The notes under the pieces are model-generated. The model ran no database searches and was not told the origin of the DNA. It was given only the letters and a program-made list of their open reading frames with translations. Below are positions 46,064-56,326 of a stretch of 64,000 nucleotides of DNA, piece after piece. A program made the position numbers and the translations under genes. This stretch comes from Sphaerotilus mobilis (GTDB taxonomy: Bacteria > Pseudomonadota > Gammaproteobacteria > Burkholderiales > Burkholderiaceae_C). Position 1 is the first letter of the stretch. Each line of letters begins with the position of its first letter. Where the stretch lies: positions 744,001 to 808,000 of the forward strand of contig NZ_SGWV01000008.1 in NCBI RefSeq assembly GCF_004216565.1, read 5' to 3'.

Positions 46064-46386
46064 AGCGAGCCTTGCTGCGGCCACGCGCCGAGGAGGATCT
46101 GGTGGAGCTGGCGAGGCACTACGCGCGAGAAGGCGGCATCGCCTTGGGGGAGCGCGTGTTCGACGCCGCCGTGGCCGCGCTCGAAGCGATCGAGCGCATG
46201 CCGGCCATGGGGTCGCCCCGGCTCGGGCAGCTGTGCGACATCCCCGACATGCGTTCGTGGCGCGTGAGCGATTTCCCTGTCCAGTGGTTCTACTTCGAGG
46301 CCACGGACCATCTGGACGTCGTGCGCCTGCTCGGGGACCGGCAGGACATCGCCGCCATCCTGTCGGCGAGCACCGACCTCACATGA
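46060..46386 (+). CDS. ParE/RelE-superfamily toxin
   Basis: 108-residue toxin of the type II ParE group, whose members poison DNA gyrase. Seen: LLRPRAEEDLVELARHYA near the start, a central AIERMPAMGSPR, and VSDFPVQWFYFEATDHLDVVRLL, typical of ParE folds. The only in-frame start is TTG 46060, overlapping the antitoxin stop (TTGA), which would keep toxin output low and coupled to antitoxin translation. Its 3' end overlaps the UxaA-type gene by eight bases in convergent orientation. Confidence 0.92.
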   Translation: MKRALLRPRAEEDLVELARHYAREGGIALGERVFDAAVAALEAIERMPAMGSPRLGQLCDIPDMRSWRVSDFPVQWFYFEATDHLDVVRLLGDRQDIAAILSASTDLT

Positions 46387-47929
46387 CCGCCCCAAGCTGC
46401 CACGGCACGAACTCGTTCTGCCCGTAGCCATGCCGCTCGCTGGCCGTGCGCTCGCCCGAGGCGGTGCGCAGCATCTGGCGGAAGATCTGTTCGCCGATCT
46501 CGTCGATGGTGGCGAGGCCGTCGACGATCGGGCCGCAGTCGAGGTCGATGTCTTCCTGCTGGCGTTGCCACAGCGCCGTGTTAGTCGACAGCTTCAGCGA
46601 CGGTGACGGCGCACAGCCGTAGGCCGAGCCACGACCGGTGGTGAAGCAGATCAGGTTGGCGCCGCCCGCCACCTGGCCGGTCGCGGAGACCGGGTCGTAG
46701 CCGGGCGTGTCCATGTAGAGCAGGCCGTGCGTGCCGGCTGGCACCGGCTCGGCGTACTCGAGCACATCGACCAGCGCGGTCGTGCCGCTCTTGGCGATGG
46801 CACCGAGCGACTTCTCCAGGATGGTCGTCAGCCCGCCAGCCTTGTTGCCCGACGACGGGTTGTTGTCCATCTGCATCTGGTTGCGCGCGGTGTAGTCCTC
46901 CCACCAGCGGATGCGAGCGATCAGCTTGTCGGCCACGCCTTGCGAGACCGCGCGGCGCAGCAGCAGGTGCTCGCCACCGTAGATCTCGGGCGTCTCCGAC
47001 AGGATGGCGCTGCCGCCGTGCGCGACCAGCCGGTCGACCGCCGCGCCCAGCGCCGGGTTGGCGCTGATGCCGGAATAGCCGTCCGAGCCGCCACATTGCA
47101 AGCCGACCACGAGGTGGCGGGCCGACACCGTCTGGCGCTGCACGCGGTTGGCCTCGACCAGTAGGCGCTGCACCGCCTCGATGCCGCGCGCCACCGTCTT
47201 GGCCGTGCCGCCGCTGTCCTGGATCGTGAAGGTGACCAGCCGGGTGCCCTCCTCCAGCGCCTCCTGCGCCACCAGACCCTGGATCTGGTTGGTCTCGCAT
47301 CCCAGGCCGACGATCAGCACGGCCGCGAAGTTGGCATGGCGCGCATAACCGCCCAGCGTGCGCCGCAGCACCGTGATGGGCTCGCCTTCACTGGCCGTGG
47401 CGCAGCCAGCGCCATGGGTCAGGGCGACCACGCCGTCGACGTTGGGATAGGGCGCCAGCGCCTCGGGATGCACGTCGCGCCGGAAGTGGTCGGCGATCGC
47501 GCGGGCGGCGGTGGCTGAACAGTTCACCGACGTCAGGATGCCGATGTAGTTGCGCGTCGCCACGCGGCCATCGGCCCGCACGATGCCCTCGAAGGTGGCC
47601 GGCTCGGCCGGTGCGGCCGGGTGACGCGCATCGACGCCGACCTCGTGGCTGCGAGCAAATTCGGCATAGCGCAGGTTGTGGCTGTGCACATGCTGGCCGG
47701 CCGCCACGGCCGCGCTGGTGTGGCCGATGACCTGGTTGTAGCGCCGCACCGGTGTGCCCTCGCTCAGGTCGCGCAATGCGATCTTGTGGCCGGGCGGGAC
47801 CAGGCCGACCACGGTCACGCCCAGGCTCTCCAGCCGGGTGCCGGACAGCAGCTGGCGGCGCGCAATGGCGACGTCATCGGCGGGATGGATGCGGATGGCC
47901 GGATCGGTCTGGCTCGGGTCGTGACGCAT
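46379..47929 (-). CDS. UxaA-family sugar-acid dehydratase, probable L-fuconate dehydratase
   Basis: 516-residue member of the altronate/galactarate dehydratase family. The N-terminal SAF-like domain (about 12-95, IHPADDVAIARRQL to HVHSHNL) is fused to the large domain with GIVRADGRVATRNYIG, VALTHGAGCA, GLGCETNQI, GLQCGGSDGYSGI and a cysteine-bearing C-terminal SAYGCAPSPS. Family members dehydrate aldonic or aldaric acids using Fe or Mn. Because every neighbour fits the non-phosphorylating L-fucose route, which otherwise lacks a dehydratase here, L-fuconate is the likely substrate. That is inference; altronate cannot be excluded. Confidence 0.85.
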   Translation of the reverse strand: MRHDPSQTDPAIRIHPADDVAIARRQLLSGTRLESLGVTVVGLVPPGHKIALRDLSEGTPVRRYNQVIGHTSAAVAAGQHVHSHNLRYAEFARSHEVGVDARHPAAPAEPATFEGIVRADGRVATRNYIGILTSVNCSATAARAIADHFRRDVHPEALAPYPNVDGVVALTHGAGCATASEGEPITVLRRTLGGYARHANFAAVLIVGLGCETNQIQGLVAQEALEEGTRLVTFTIQDSGGTAKTVARGIEAVQRLLVEANRVQRQTVSARHLVVGLQCGGSDGYSGISANPALGAAVDRLVAHGGSAILSETPEIYGGEHLLLRRAVSQGVADKLIARIRWWEDYTARNQMQMDNNPSSGNKAGGLTTILEKSLGAIAKSGTTALVDVLEYAEPVPAGTHGLLYMDTPGYDPVSATGQVAGGANLICFTTGRGSAYGCAPSPSLKLSTNTALWQRQQEDIDLDCGPIVDGLATIDEIGEQIFRQMLRTASGERTASERHGYGQNEFVPWQLGAVM

Positions 47930-47966
47930 GGAACGTGCTCCTGTCTGCTTGTCGCCGGATCGTGGA

Positions 47967-48833
47967 TCAACCGTCAATCAGCGCCGGGTTCCAGGCATGC
48001 ACCGTCTGCTGCTGCTCGCCCAGGCCTGCGATGCCCAGGCGCATGGTGTCGCCCGGCTGCAGGTACACGGCGCTCGGCTTGATGCCCATGCCCACGCCGG
48101 GCGGTGTGCCGGTGGTGATCAGGTCGCCCGGGTAAAGCGTCATGAAGCGGCTGATGTAGCTCACCAGATGAGCCACCCCGAAGACCATGGTCCGCGTGTT
48201 GCCGGTCTGGCGCCGCACGCCGCTGACGTCCAGCCACATGTCGAGCTGCTGCGGGTCGGCGATCTCGTCGGCCGTGACCAGCCAGGGGCCGACCGGGCCG
48301 AAGGTGTCGCAGCCCTTGCCCTTGTCCCAGGTGCCGCTGCGTTCGAGCTGGTATTCGCGCTCGGACACGTCGTTGACGACGCAGTAGCCGGCGACATGGG
48401 ACAGCGCGTCGTCCTGGCTGACGTAGCGGGCGGTCTTGCCGATCACCACGCCGAGTTCGACCTCCCAGTCGGACTTGACCGAGCCCTGCGGCAGCACGAC
48501 CGGGTCGTACGCACCGACCATCGTGCAGGTGTGCTTGGTGAACAGCACCGGCTCGGCCGGCACCGCAACGCCGGATTCGGCGGCGTGGTCGGCGTAGTTC
48601 AGGCCGACGCACAGGAACTTGCCGCAGCCGGTCCACGGCAGGCCGATGCGCTGGTTCGCGTCCAGCAGCGGCAAACGCTCGGGGTCGACCGCCCGCAAGG
48701 CGGCCTGGCCTTCGGGCGTCAGCGTGCGGGCCGTGATGTCGCCCAGCAGGCCGGACAGGTCACGCGGCCGGCCGGCGGCGTCGAGGATGGCGGGCTTCTC
48801 ATGGCCCTTGGGGCCCAGGCGCAACAGCTTCAT
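47967..48833 (-). CDS. FAH-family hydrolase, probable 2,4-diketo-3-deoxy-L-fuconate hydrolase
   Basis: 288-residue fumarylacetoacetate-hydrolase-fold enzyme. The metal-binding motifs are present: LCVGLNYADHAAESG, the glutamate pair in DWEVELGVVIG, and DVSEREYQLERSG followed by KGCDTFGPVGPW. Homologues in L-fucose and L-rhamnose pathways split 2,4-diketo-3-deoxy acids to pyruvate and lactate. Lies 34 bases after the dehydrogenase and 37 before the dehydratase. The specific substrate rests on context. Confidence 0.87.
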   Translation of the reverse strand: MKLLRLGPKGHEKPAILDAAGRPRDLSGLLGDITARTLTPEGQAALRAVDPERLPLLDANQRIGLPWTGCGKFLCVGLNYADHAAESGVAVPAEPVLFTKHTCTMVGAYDPVVLPQGSVKSDWEVELGVVIGKTARYVSQDDALSHVAGYCVVNDVSEREYQLERSGTWDKGKGCDTFGPVGPWLVTADEIADPQQLDMWLDVSGVRRQTGNTRTMVFGVAHLVSYISRFMTLYPGDLITTGTPPGVGMGIKPSAVYLQPGDTMRLGIAGLGEQQQTVHAWNPALIDG

Positions 48834-48867
48834 GGCGCGGTTCTTTCGGAACGGGAAAGTGAAGGAA

Positions 48868-49638
48868 TCAGTTGGACCAGCCGCCGTCGATGACGTGCAC
48901 GGTGCCAGTGGTGAAGGCGGCCTCGTCGCTGGCGAGGTAGACCGCCAGCAGGGCGATCTCCTCGGCGGTGCCGAGCCGGCCCATGGGCTGGCGCGAGACG
49001 AACATCGCCTCGACCTCGGCCTCGGACTTGCCGCTGGCCGCGGCCTGGCTCTGGATGCGCTCGCGCAGCGACGGCGACTCGACCGTGCCCGGGCAGATCG
49101 CGTTGCAGCGCACGCCCTTGCCCACGTAGTCGGCCGCGACGGCCTTGGTCATGCCGATCACCGCTGCCTTGGTCGCGCCGTAGACGAAGCGGCCCGGCGC
49201 GCCCTTGATGCTTGATGCGACCGAGGCCACGTTGATGATCGAGCCCCTGCCCTGCGCCAGCATGGCCGGCACATGCGCCCGCATCATGCGGTACATGGCG
49301 CGCACGTTGAGGTCGAAGGAGAAGTCGAAGGCCGCCTCGTCGCAATCGAGGATGCTCCCGGCGTGCACATAGCCGGCGGCGTTGAAGAGCACGTCGACGG
49401 CGCCGACCTGCGCGGCCAGCGCGCTGATCGCATCGGCGTTGCGCACGTCCAGCACCTGCGTGCGAACCGGAGCGCCCAAGCCTGCGGCGTCGGCGGCGAG
49501 CCGCTCCAGCAGGCCGGCGTTGATGTCGGTGGCGATCACCTGCGCGCCCTCGCGGGCAAAGGCCAGCGCGGTGGCTCGGCCGATGCCTTGCCCGGCGGCG
49601 GTGAGCAGCGCGGTCTTGCCGGCCAGTCGTCCAGTCAT
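48868..49638 (-). CDS. SDR oxidoreductase, probable 2-keto-3-deoxy-L-fuconate dehydrogenase
   Basis: 256-residue classical short-chain dehydrogenase. Cofactor loop TAAGQGIGRATAL (about 12-24), FNAAGY (NNAG equivalent), catalytic Ser in NVASVASSIKG, and YGATKAA with Tyr and Lys. An acidic residue after beta-2 (ATDIN) predicts NAD preference. This sequence type oxidises the 4-hydroxyl of 2-keto-3-deoxy-L-fuconate in known fucose clusters. ATG 49638 starts at MTGRLAGKTAL; a reading from 49755 overlaps the neighbour. Confidence 0.87.
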   Translation of the reverse strand: MTGRLAGKTALLTAAGQGIGRATALAFAREGAQVIATDINAGLLERLAADAAGLGAPVRTQVLDVRNADAISALAAQVGAVDVLFNAAGYVHAGSILDCDEAAFDFSFDLNVRAMYRMMRAHVPAMLAQGRGSIINVASVASSIKGAPGRFVYGATKAAVIGMTKAVAADYVGKGVRCNAICPGTVESPSLRERIQSQAAASGKSEAEVEAMFVSRQPMGRLGTAEEIALLAVYLASDEAAFTTGTVHVIDGGWSN

Positions 49639-49685
49639 GTCGAAACTCCTGCGGAAGTCGGAAAGAGGGATCGGGCCTTGAAGGC

Positions 49686-50552
<867 letters not shown>

Positions 50553-50651
50553 TCAGCCCGCCGCCCCCCACCCGGTCCCCGAACCTGCATCCACGCGGTG
50601 GTCAGCCGGCGGTACTGCATGCAGGACAGGACCCCACTCGGTCAGGATCGA

Positions 50652-51596
50652 TCAGTCGTACAGGACCGCAGCGATCTTCGGGTCGGCGATGTTGGACTTG
50701 TCGTACCAGTAGAAGCCGGTGTCGATGCGGGCCGGCACCTTCTCGCCCTTGGCGGCCTTCAGGCCGTATTCGACGACCTTGTAGCCGATGCCCACGGGGT
50801 TCTGGGTGATCGAGCCGGCGATGGTGCCGTCCATGATCATGTCCTTCTGGCCCTTGCCCGAGTCATAGCCCACCAGGATCACGCTGGACTTGATTTCCTT
50901 CTTGGCCGTGCCGGCACCGATGGCGGCACCTTCGTTGGTCGCGAAGATGGCCTTGACCTTCGGATGGGCCTTGACCATGGTCTTGAAGATGTCGTTGGCC
51001 TTGAGCTGGTCGCCGCCGTACTGGATGTCAACGATCTTGATCTTCGGGTACTTGGCCTTGATCTGGTTGACGAAGCCGTCACGGCGATCCTTGCCGGTGC
51101 TGGAGACCTGGTCGTGGGCGATCAGGGCGACTTCGCCGTCGCTGCCGATCATGGCGGCGACCTTGTCGGCGGCCAGCGCGGCCGAGGCCTTGGAGTCGGT
51201 CGCGGCGGTGGTCACCGGCACGTCGCTGTCCACGCCCGAGTCAAAGGCGACCACGGGGATCTTCATCTCCTTGGCCTTCTTCATCAGCGGAATGGCGGCC
51301 TTGGAGTCGGTGGCGGCAAAGCCGATGGCAGCGGGCTTCTTGGCCAGGGCGGCCGAGAGCATGTCCATCTGCTTGTCGACCATCTGCTCGGTCTCCGGGC
51401 CTTCGTAGGTGATCTTCACCTTGAAGTCCTTGGCGGCCTGCTCGGCGCCGGCACGCACGGCTTGCCAGAACTGGTGCTGGAAGCCCTTGGAGATCAGGGG
51501 GATGTAGACCTCCTGGGTCTGGGCCTGGGCGACCGAGCCGAAGCCGGCGAGGCTCAGCGCGGCGGTCAGGGCAAGAAGTTTGCGCTTGCAGATCAT
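50652..51596 (-). CDS. sugar ABC transporter periplasmic binding protein (RbsB family)
   Basis: 314-residue periplasmic binding protein. Signal peptide of 25 residues (MICKRKLLALTAALSLAGFG start, cleavage after VAQAQ). The mature protein has the ribose-type fold: IPLISKGFQHQFWQAVRAG, KPAAIGFAATDSKAAI, VVAFDSGVDSD, and AIFATNEGAAIGAG. An AGGAGA ribosome site precedes ATG 51596. It belongs with the adjacent ATPase and permease; given the catabolic genes the cargo is probably L-fucose. Confidence 0.92.
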   Translation of the reverse strand: MICKRKLLALTAALSLAGFGSVAQAQTQEVYIPLISKGFQHQFWQAVRAGAEQAAKDFKVKITYEGPETEQMVDKQMDMLSAALAKKPAAIGFAATDSKAAIPLMKKAKEMKIPVVAFDSGVDSDVPVTTAATDSKASAALAADKVAAMIGSDGEVALIAHDQVSSTGKDRRDGFVNQIKAKYPKIKIVDIQYGGDQLKANDIFKTMVKAHPKVKAIFATNEGAAIGAGTAKKEIKSSVILVGYDSGKGQKDMIMDGTIAGSITQNPVGIGYKVVEYGLKAAKGEKVPARIDTGFYWYDKSNIADPKIAAVLYD

Positions 51597-51729
51597 GGAT
51601 GTCTCCTGTGGTCGGGCTGCTTGGGTGGGAAGGGGCGAGCCGCGTGTAGAACCCCGGACACTTGAACGTGGCGACCGTGGTCCCGGTGCACGCGCGCCGG
51701 GACGATCGATGCGCCTGGAAGTCAATCGC

Positions 51730-52758
51730 TCACTTGCGCTTGTTGCGCAGGTTGTCGGTGTAGACCGCGACGATGATGATCAGACCGGTCAGCACCATCT
51801 GCCACTCTTGCGCCACCGACATGATGCGCAGGCCGTTGATGAGCACGCTCATGATGAACGCCCCGATCACGGTGCCCAGGATGGTGCCGGTGCCACCGGC
51901 CAGCGAGGTGCCGCCGATCACCACGGCGGCGATCGCATCAAGCTCGTAGCCCTGGCCCAGCGCGGGCTGGGCCGAGTTCAGCCGCGACGCAACCAGCAGG
52001 CCGGAGATGCTGCAGATCGCGCCGCTGAGCGTGTAGATGATGACCTTCCAACGGTCCGCGTTGACGCCCGACAGGCGCACCGCTTCCTCGTTGCTGCCCA
52101 GCGCGAAGGTGTAGCGGCCGAGCTTGGTCTTGTTGAGGATGATCACGCTGATGATGCACACGGCCAGGAAGATCAGCGCGCCGTTGGGGATGGGCAGGAA
52201 GGGCAGCACCTTCTCGACGACCGAGCCCAGCGAGATCGCGTCGAAGCCTTCGACGTCGCTGAAGTAGATCGGCCGGGCCTCGGTGATCAGCAGCGAGGCG
52301 CCCTTGAGCAGCATCATCATGCCCAGCGTGGCGATGAAGGGCGTGACCTTGAGCTTGGTGATGATCAGGCCTGAGGTGGCACCGACCAGCGCACCCATCA
52401 CGATGGTGGCGGGCACACCGATGTACATCGGCCAGCCCCAGTTGGTCATGAACACACCGGCCATCACGGCTGTGAAGGTCATCAGCACGCCCACCGACAG
52501 GTCGATGCCGGAGGTGATGATGACGAAGGTGCAGGCGACCGCCAGCACGCCGATCACATTGGTCGCCTGCAGGATGCCGATGAAGTTGTCGGTCGTCATG
52601 AAGGACTCGGGCCTGAGCACGCAGAACACCGCGATCAGCGCGATCAGGCTGGCGAAGGCCAGCAGCTTCTGGCGCGCCGCCGGGTTGAACAGGCGCGCCC
52701 GCAGGCCCGGGGCGGCGTCGGTGGCGGCAGGAGTGGTCATCGTCTGGGGCGTGGTCAT
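51730..52758 (-). CDS. sugar ABC transporter permease (RbsC family)
   Basis: 342-residue integral membrane protein with about ten hydrophobic segments from residue 33 on. Typical motifs: FVIITSGIDLSVGVLM, IATLGMMMLLKGASLLIT, GSNEEAVRLSGVN (the cytoplasmic loop that docks the ATPase) and AAVVIGGTSLAGGTGTILGT. Two ATGs lie close together (52758 and 52740); the first is used here. Partner of the ATPase and binding-protein genes on either side. Confidence 0.93.
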   Translation of the reverse strand: MTTPQTMTTPAATDAAPGLRARLFNPAARQKLLAFASLIALIAVFCVLRPESFMTTDNFIGILQATNVIGVLAVACTFVIITSGIDLSVGVLMTFTAVMAGVFMTNWGWPMYIGVPATIVMGALVGATSGLIITKLKVTPFIATLGMMMLLKGASLLITEARPIYFSDVEGFDAISLGSVVEKVLPFLPIPNGALIFLAVCIISVIILNKTKLGRYTFALGSNEEAVRLSGVNADRWKVIIYTLSGAICSISGLLVASRLNSAQPALGQGYELDAIAAVVIGGTSLAGGTGTILGTVIGAFIMSVLINGLRIMSVAQEWQMVLTGLIIIVAVYTDNLRNKRK

Positions 52759-52780
52759 GTCGGGGTTCCGGGAACGTCAG

Positions 52781-52820
52781 GCGGCTACAAGCGGCTACAT
52801 GCGGCTCAGGCGACTACAGA
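52781..52820. repeat. 10-base tandem repeat between the ATPase and permease genes
   Basis: GCGGCTACAA, GCGGCTACAT, GCGGCTCAGG and a more divergent CGACTACAGA follow one another in the 78-base gap. It lies within the transcript leader region of the permease gene. Confidence 0.65.
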
Positions 52821-52836
52821 CAGCAAAAGGGCAGCG

Positions 52837-54447
52837 TCAGGCAAGCACGGGCTCGACCGTATCGACCACATCGACCGCAGAGGGCCGCAAGGTGGCGAGG
52901 TGCATGATCGATTCCTGCGTGGCCTCGGCCGCGCTGAGTTCGCCGGTGATGCGGCCTTCGCACATCACCAGCACGCGGTGGCTCATGCGCAGGATCTCGG
53001 GCAGTTCGCTGCTGATCATCACGATCGCCTTGCCCTGTGCGGCCAGCGCATCGAGCAGCTTGTAGATCTCGCTCTTGGCGCCGACATCGATGCCGCGCGT
53101 GGGCTCATCGAAGAACAGGATGTCGCAGTCGCGCAGCAGCCACTTGGCGATGACGATCTTCTGCTGGTTGCCACCCGACAACAGCCGCACCTGCTGTTCG
53201 ACCGACGGTGTCTTGATCGCCAGACGCTGCACATAGTCGCGAGCGGTGGCGTGGATGGCGTTCTGGTCGAGCCAGAAGCCGCCGCTGCTGAAGCGGTCCA
53301 GCGTGGCCAGCACGACATTGGTCTCGACGTTCAGGCCGGTGGCCAGGCCAAAGCGCTTGCGGTCCTCAGACAGGTAGCCGATGCCGTGCGCCACGGCGTC
53401 CTGCGGCGAACGGATCTGCACCTTCGTGCCACGCACATGGACCTCGCCGGCGTCGACCGGGTCGGCGCCGAACACCGCACGCGCCAGCTCGGTGCGGCCA
53501 GCGCCCATCAGGCCGGCCAGGCCCAGGATCTCGCCGCGCCGCAGCGTGAAGCTGGCGTTCTTGATGGCCTGACCGCGGCTGATGCCGCGCACGTCCAGCA
53601 GCACCTCGTTGGCCGAGGTGTCGGGCACCACCCGGTCGGAGGCATCGAGCGTGCGACCCACCATCATCGAGATGATGGTCTCCATCGGCGTGCTGGCGGT
53701 GGGCACCGTGCCGATGTACTGGCCATCGCGCATGACGGTGACGCGATCGGAGATCTGCTTGAGCTCGTCCATCTTGTGCGAGATGTAGACGATGCCCACG
53801 CCCTGCGCCTTGAGGCCGCGGATGATGCGGAACAGCTCGGCGATCTCGGCGTCGTTCAGCGCGGCCGTCGGCTCGTCCATGATCAGCACGCGCGAGTCGA
53901 AGCTCAGCGCCTTGGCGATCTCGACCATCTGCTGCTTGGCCACCGTCAGCTCGCCGACGACGGTGCGCGGGTCCAGGTGCAAGTGCATGCGCGCGAAGAT
54001 CGCGGCGGCCTGGGCGTTGATCGCGTCCTCGTCGAGCACCAGGCCGAAGTGCTTCATCGGCTCGCGGCCGACGAAGATGTTGTGGGCCGCGCTCAGGTGG
54101 TTCATCAGGTTGAGTTCCTGATGCACGATGCCAATGCCGAGTGCCTGGGCGGCGCGCGGGTCGGCGATCTCAACGGCCCGGCCGTCGATCTTCACCTCGC
54201 CGGAATCCTTCTGGTACACGCCAGCCAGCACCTTCATCAGCGTGGACTTGCCCGCGCCGTTCTCGCCCATCAGCGCGTGGACCTCGCCGCTGAGCAGCTC
54301 GAACTGGCCGCGGTCCAGCGCCTTGACGCCGGAAAAGGCCTTGCACAGGTCCGTGATCTGGACGAGGGGCGCAGTGGACGTGGCGGGCATGGCGGAGGTG
54401 GCTGAGATGGCGGGCTGGTTCGGCGTGGCGGGGGCGGCGGTGCTCAT
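52837..54447 (-). CDS. sugar ABC transporter ATP-binding protein (RbsA family)
   Basis: 536-residue protein with two ATPase domains. First: Walker A GENGAGKS (about 62-69), signature region [15 protein letters not shown], Walker [12 protein letters not shown]. Second: degenerate Walker [11 protein letters not shown], signature [16 protein letters not shown], Walker [13 protein letters not shown]. This asymmetry is normal for RbsA/MglA proteins. The first 30 residues are an Ala/Thr/Pro-rich extension. Starts 35 bases after the lactonase gene. Confidence 0.94.
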   Translation of the reverse strand: MSTAAPATPNQPAISATSAMPATSTAPLVQITDLCKAFSGVKALDRGQFELLSGEVHALMGENGAGKSTLMKVLAGVYQKDSGEVKIDGRAVEIADPRAAQALGIGIVHQELNLMNHLSAAHNIFVGREPMKHFGLVLDEDAINAQAAAIFARMHLHLDPRTVVGELTVAKQQMVEIAKALSFDSRVLIMDEPTAALNDAEIAELFRIIRGLKAQGVGIVYISHKMDELKQISDRVTVMRDGQYIGTVPTASTPMETIISMMVGRTLDASDRVVPDTSANEVLLDVRGISRGQAIKNASFTLRRGEILGLAGLMGAGRTELARAVFGADPVDAGEVHVRGTKVQIRSPQDAVAHGIGYLSEDRKRFGLATGLNVETNVVLATLDRFSSGGFWLDQNAIHATARDYVQRLAIKTPSVEQQVRLLSGGNQQKIVIAKWLLRDCDILFFDEPTRGIDVGAKSEIYKLLDALAAQGKAIVMISSELPEILRMSHRVLVMCEGRITGELSAAEATQESIMHLATLRPSAVDVVDTVEPVLA

Positions 54448-54482
54448 GTCCGGGAAATCATCCAATGCCTTGATTTAATCGC

Positions 54483-55427
54483 CTACAGGGTCAGCCCGTA
54501 GAAGGTCACCGCGTTGTCGTGCCGGATGGCTCGCTGGTCTTCGGCGGACAGGCCTTGCATCAGCGCGTCGCTCAGCGCGATCCAGGCGGCGTAGTCGGCC
54601 GCGAGGTTCAACACCGGCCAGTCACTGCCCCAGATCAGGCGCTGCGCACCGAAGGTCGAGACCAGCTGGTCCCAGACCGGCTGCAAGGCGGCCCTGCCGG
54701 CATCACCGCCTGCGCGGGCGGCACCGCCACATTCGGTCAACAGGCCGGACACCTTGCAGTGCACGCCCGGGCGTTGCGCCAGCTCGGTCATGCCGTCGCG
54801 CCAGGGCTGGGCCCAATCGGCCTGCCAGCCACCGGCCGCATCGAGCGTTGCCAGCTGTGGCTTGGCGGCATGGTCGACCACGACCGGCAGGTCAGGGTGA
54901 CGGTCCAGGAAGCGCAGCAGGTGTTCGAGGTGCCAGGGCTGCACCAGCGCATCGAAGCGCAGGCCCAGGTCCTGCAGGCAGGCCATCACCTCGGGATGCG
55001 GCTGGCGCGCGATCCAGTCGGCCTCGGGCAGGTCCTGCAGCATCGGCCGCACGGCCTTGAACTTGGGATGTCTGGCCCAGGTCTTCAGCGTCGACACCGA
55101 CGCCGGCAGGCTGACGTCGACCCAGCCGACCACGCCACCGATCCAGTCGTTGAGCGTGGCCAGTTGCAGCATGTAGTCGGTCTCGGCCACGCTGTCGGCC
55201 GCTTGCACCAGCACGGTCTGGCTCACGCCGTGAGCCTGCAGCAGCGGCAACAGGTCGTCGGGCTCGAAATCGCGGTGGATGCGCGCCAGCGCCGGCACAT
55301 CGGCACGCAGCCAGCGGTAGTCGCCACGGGCCAGCCGCCAGAGGTGCTGGTGCGCATCGATGCGGGCCGGCGGGGCGGGCAGGACGGCGGTGGCAGTGGC
55401 TGCGGTGGCGGGGGTGGCGGCGGTCAT
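54483..55427 (-). CDS. amidohydrolase family protein, probable L-fuconolactonase
   Basis: 314-residue amidohydrolase_2 TIM-barrel protein. IDAHQHLWRL (about 23-32) carries the HxH-type metal ligands, GVVGWVDVSLP and FDALVQPWHLEHLLRFL are family segments, VVVDHAAKPQ holds a histidine ligand, and WGSDWPVLNLA the catalytic aspartate. L-fucono-1,5-lactonases of the COG3618 group look like this. It is the first gene of the fucose operon and is divergent from the IclR gene. The Ala/Thr-rich N-terminal 20 residues are extra. Confidence 0.88.
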   Translation of the reverse strand: MTAATPATAATATAVLPAPPARIDAHQHLWRLARGDYRWLRADVPALARIHRDFEPDDLLPLLQAHGVSQTVLVQAADSVAETDYMLQLATLNDWIGGVVGWVDVSLPASVSTLKTWARHPKFKAVRPMLQDLPEADWIARQPHPEVMACLQDLGLRFDALVQPWHLEHLLRFLDRHPDLPVVVDHAAKPQLATLDAAGGWQADWAQPWRDGMTELAQRPGVHCKVSGLLTECGGAARAGGDAGRAALQPVWDQLVSTFGAQRLIWGSDWPVLNLAADYAAWIALSDALMQGLSAEDQRAIRHDNAVTFYGLTL

Positions 55428-55513
55428 GTCGGGGTAAGTCAGGAGTCGGAAGTCGTGGCGCCATCAATTCATCTGCGAACAGAATATCCATCAATGAACC
55501 GATTTGCCATGCG
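55428..55513. promoter_or_regulatory. divergent control region of the fucose operon and IclR gene
   Basis: 86 bases between two divergent starts. CCATCAAT occurs twice (55461-55468 and 55488-55495), and between the copies an imperfect inverted repeat ATTC-AT-CTG-CGAA-CAGAAT (55467-55485) could bind an IclR dimer. The spot is also AT-rich relative to the window. No clear -35/-10 pair was chosen. Confidence 0.5.
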
Positions 55514-56314
55514 ATGAATCCCGCAACCACCTCAGGACTTACCCGCCCCCCGGACCCTGCCGAAGCGGACCGCTACCGCGCGCCCGCCCTCGACAAGGGC
55601 CTAGACATCCTGGAACTGCTCAGCGAGCAGCCCGCCGGCCTGACACGCGGCGAGATCGTCAAGGCCATGGGGCGCAGCCCGAGCGAGATCTACCGCATGC
55701 TCGAACGCCTGGTGGCGCGCGACTACGTCAGCCGCTCCCCCGAGGGCGACCGCTATGCGCTGAGCCTCAAGCTGTTCGTGCTGGCCCATCGCCACCCACC
55801 GGTCAACCGGCTGGCGGCGCGGGCGGTGCCGGTGATGGAGACCTTCGCGCAGGCGGTCGAGCAGAGCTGCCACCTCGGCGTCTACGACCGCGGCAACCTG
55901 ACCGTTGTCGCACAGGTCAGCAGCCCCCACAAGCTCGGTTTCTCGCTGCGGCTGGGCGCGAGGATCAGCCTGCTCGACACCGGCTCCGGCCATGTCCTGC
56001 TGGCCTACCAGGGCGACGAGCAACGCGCCCAGATGCTCGCCGCGCACGAGGCGCTGGACGGCGAGGTGCCGATGTCCGAATCCGACCTCGCGGCGGCCCT
56101 GGCCCAGGTCCGTGCCGACGGCGGCTGGCAGGGAGAGAGCCAGCAGACCTTCGGCATCACCGACCTGTCGATGCCGGTGCTCGGCCCCGATGGCCACGCC
56201 ATCGCGGTGCTGACCTGCCCCTTCATCCGCCGGATCGACCGCCATCCCGGCGCCGACATCACCCTGACCCGACAGCACCTGAGCGACGCGGCACGGGCCT
56301 TGTCGATCCGCTAG
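55514..56314 (+). CDS. IclR-family transcriptional regulator
   Basis: 266-residue regulator: N-terminal winged helix-turn-helix (about 24-85, ALDKGLDILELLSEQPAGLT then EIYRMLERLVARDYVSR) and C-terminal IclR effector domain (about 95-260, with LLDTGSGHVLLA and FGITDLSMPVLGPDG). Divergent from the fucose operon with 86 bases between the starts, so it very likely controls that operon, probably in response to a pathway intermediate. Its stop lies 12 bases from the trkH stop. Confidence 0.93.
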   Translation: MNPATTSGLTRPPDPAEADRYRAPALDKGLDILELLSEQPAGLTRGEIVKAMGRSPSEIYRMLERLVARDYVSRSPEGDRYALSLKLFVLAHRHPPVNRLAARAVPVMETFAQAVEQSCHLGVYDRGNLTVVAQVSSPHKLGFSLRLGARISLLDTGSGHVLLAYQGDEQRAQMLAAHEALDGEVPMSESDLAAALAQVRADGGWQGESQQTFGITDLSMPVLGPDGHAIAVLTCPFIRRIDRHPGADITLTRQHLSDAARALSIR

Positions 56315-56326
56315 GCGCCCCTGCGT

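Noticed and set aside
47930-47977. Longer start for the UxaA-type gene at 47977
   Set aside because: The extra 16 residues are unconserved and fill the gap before the hydrolase gene; ATG 47929 begins a normal family N-terminus.
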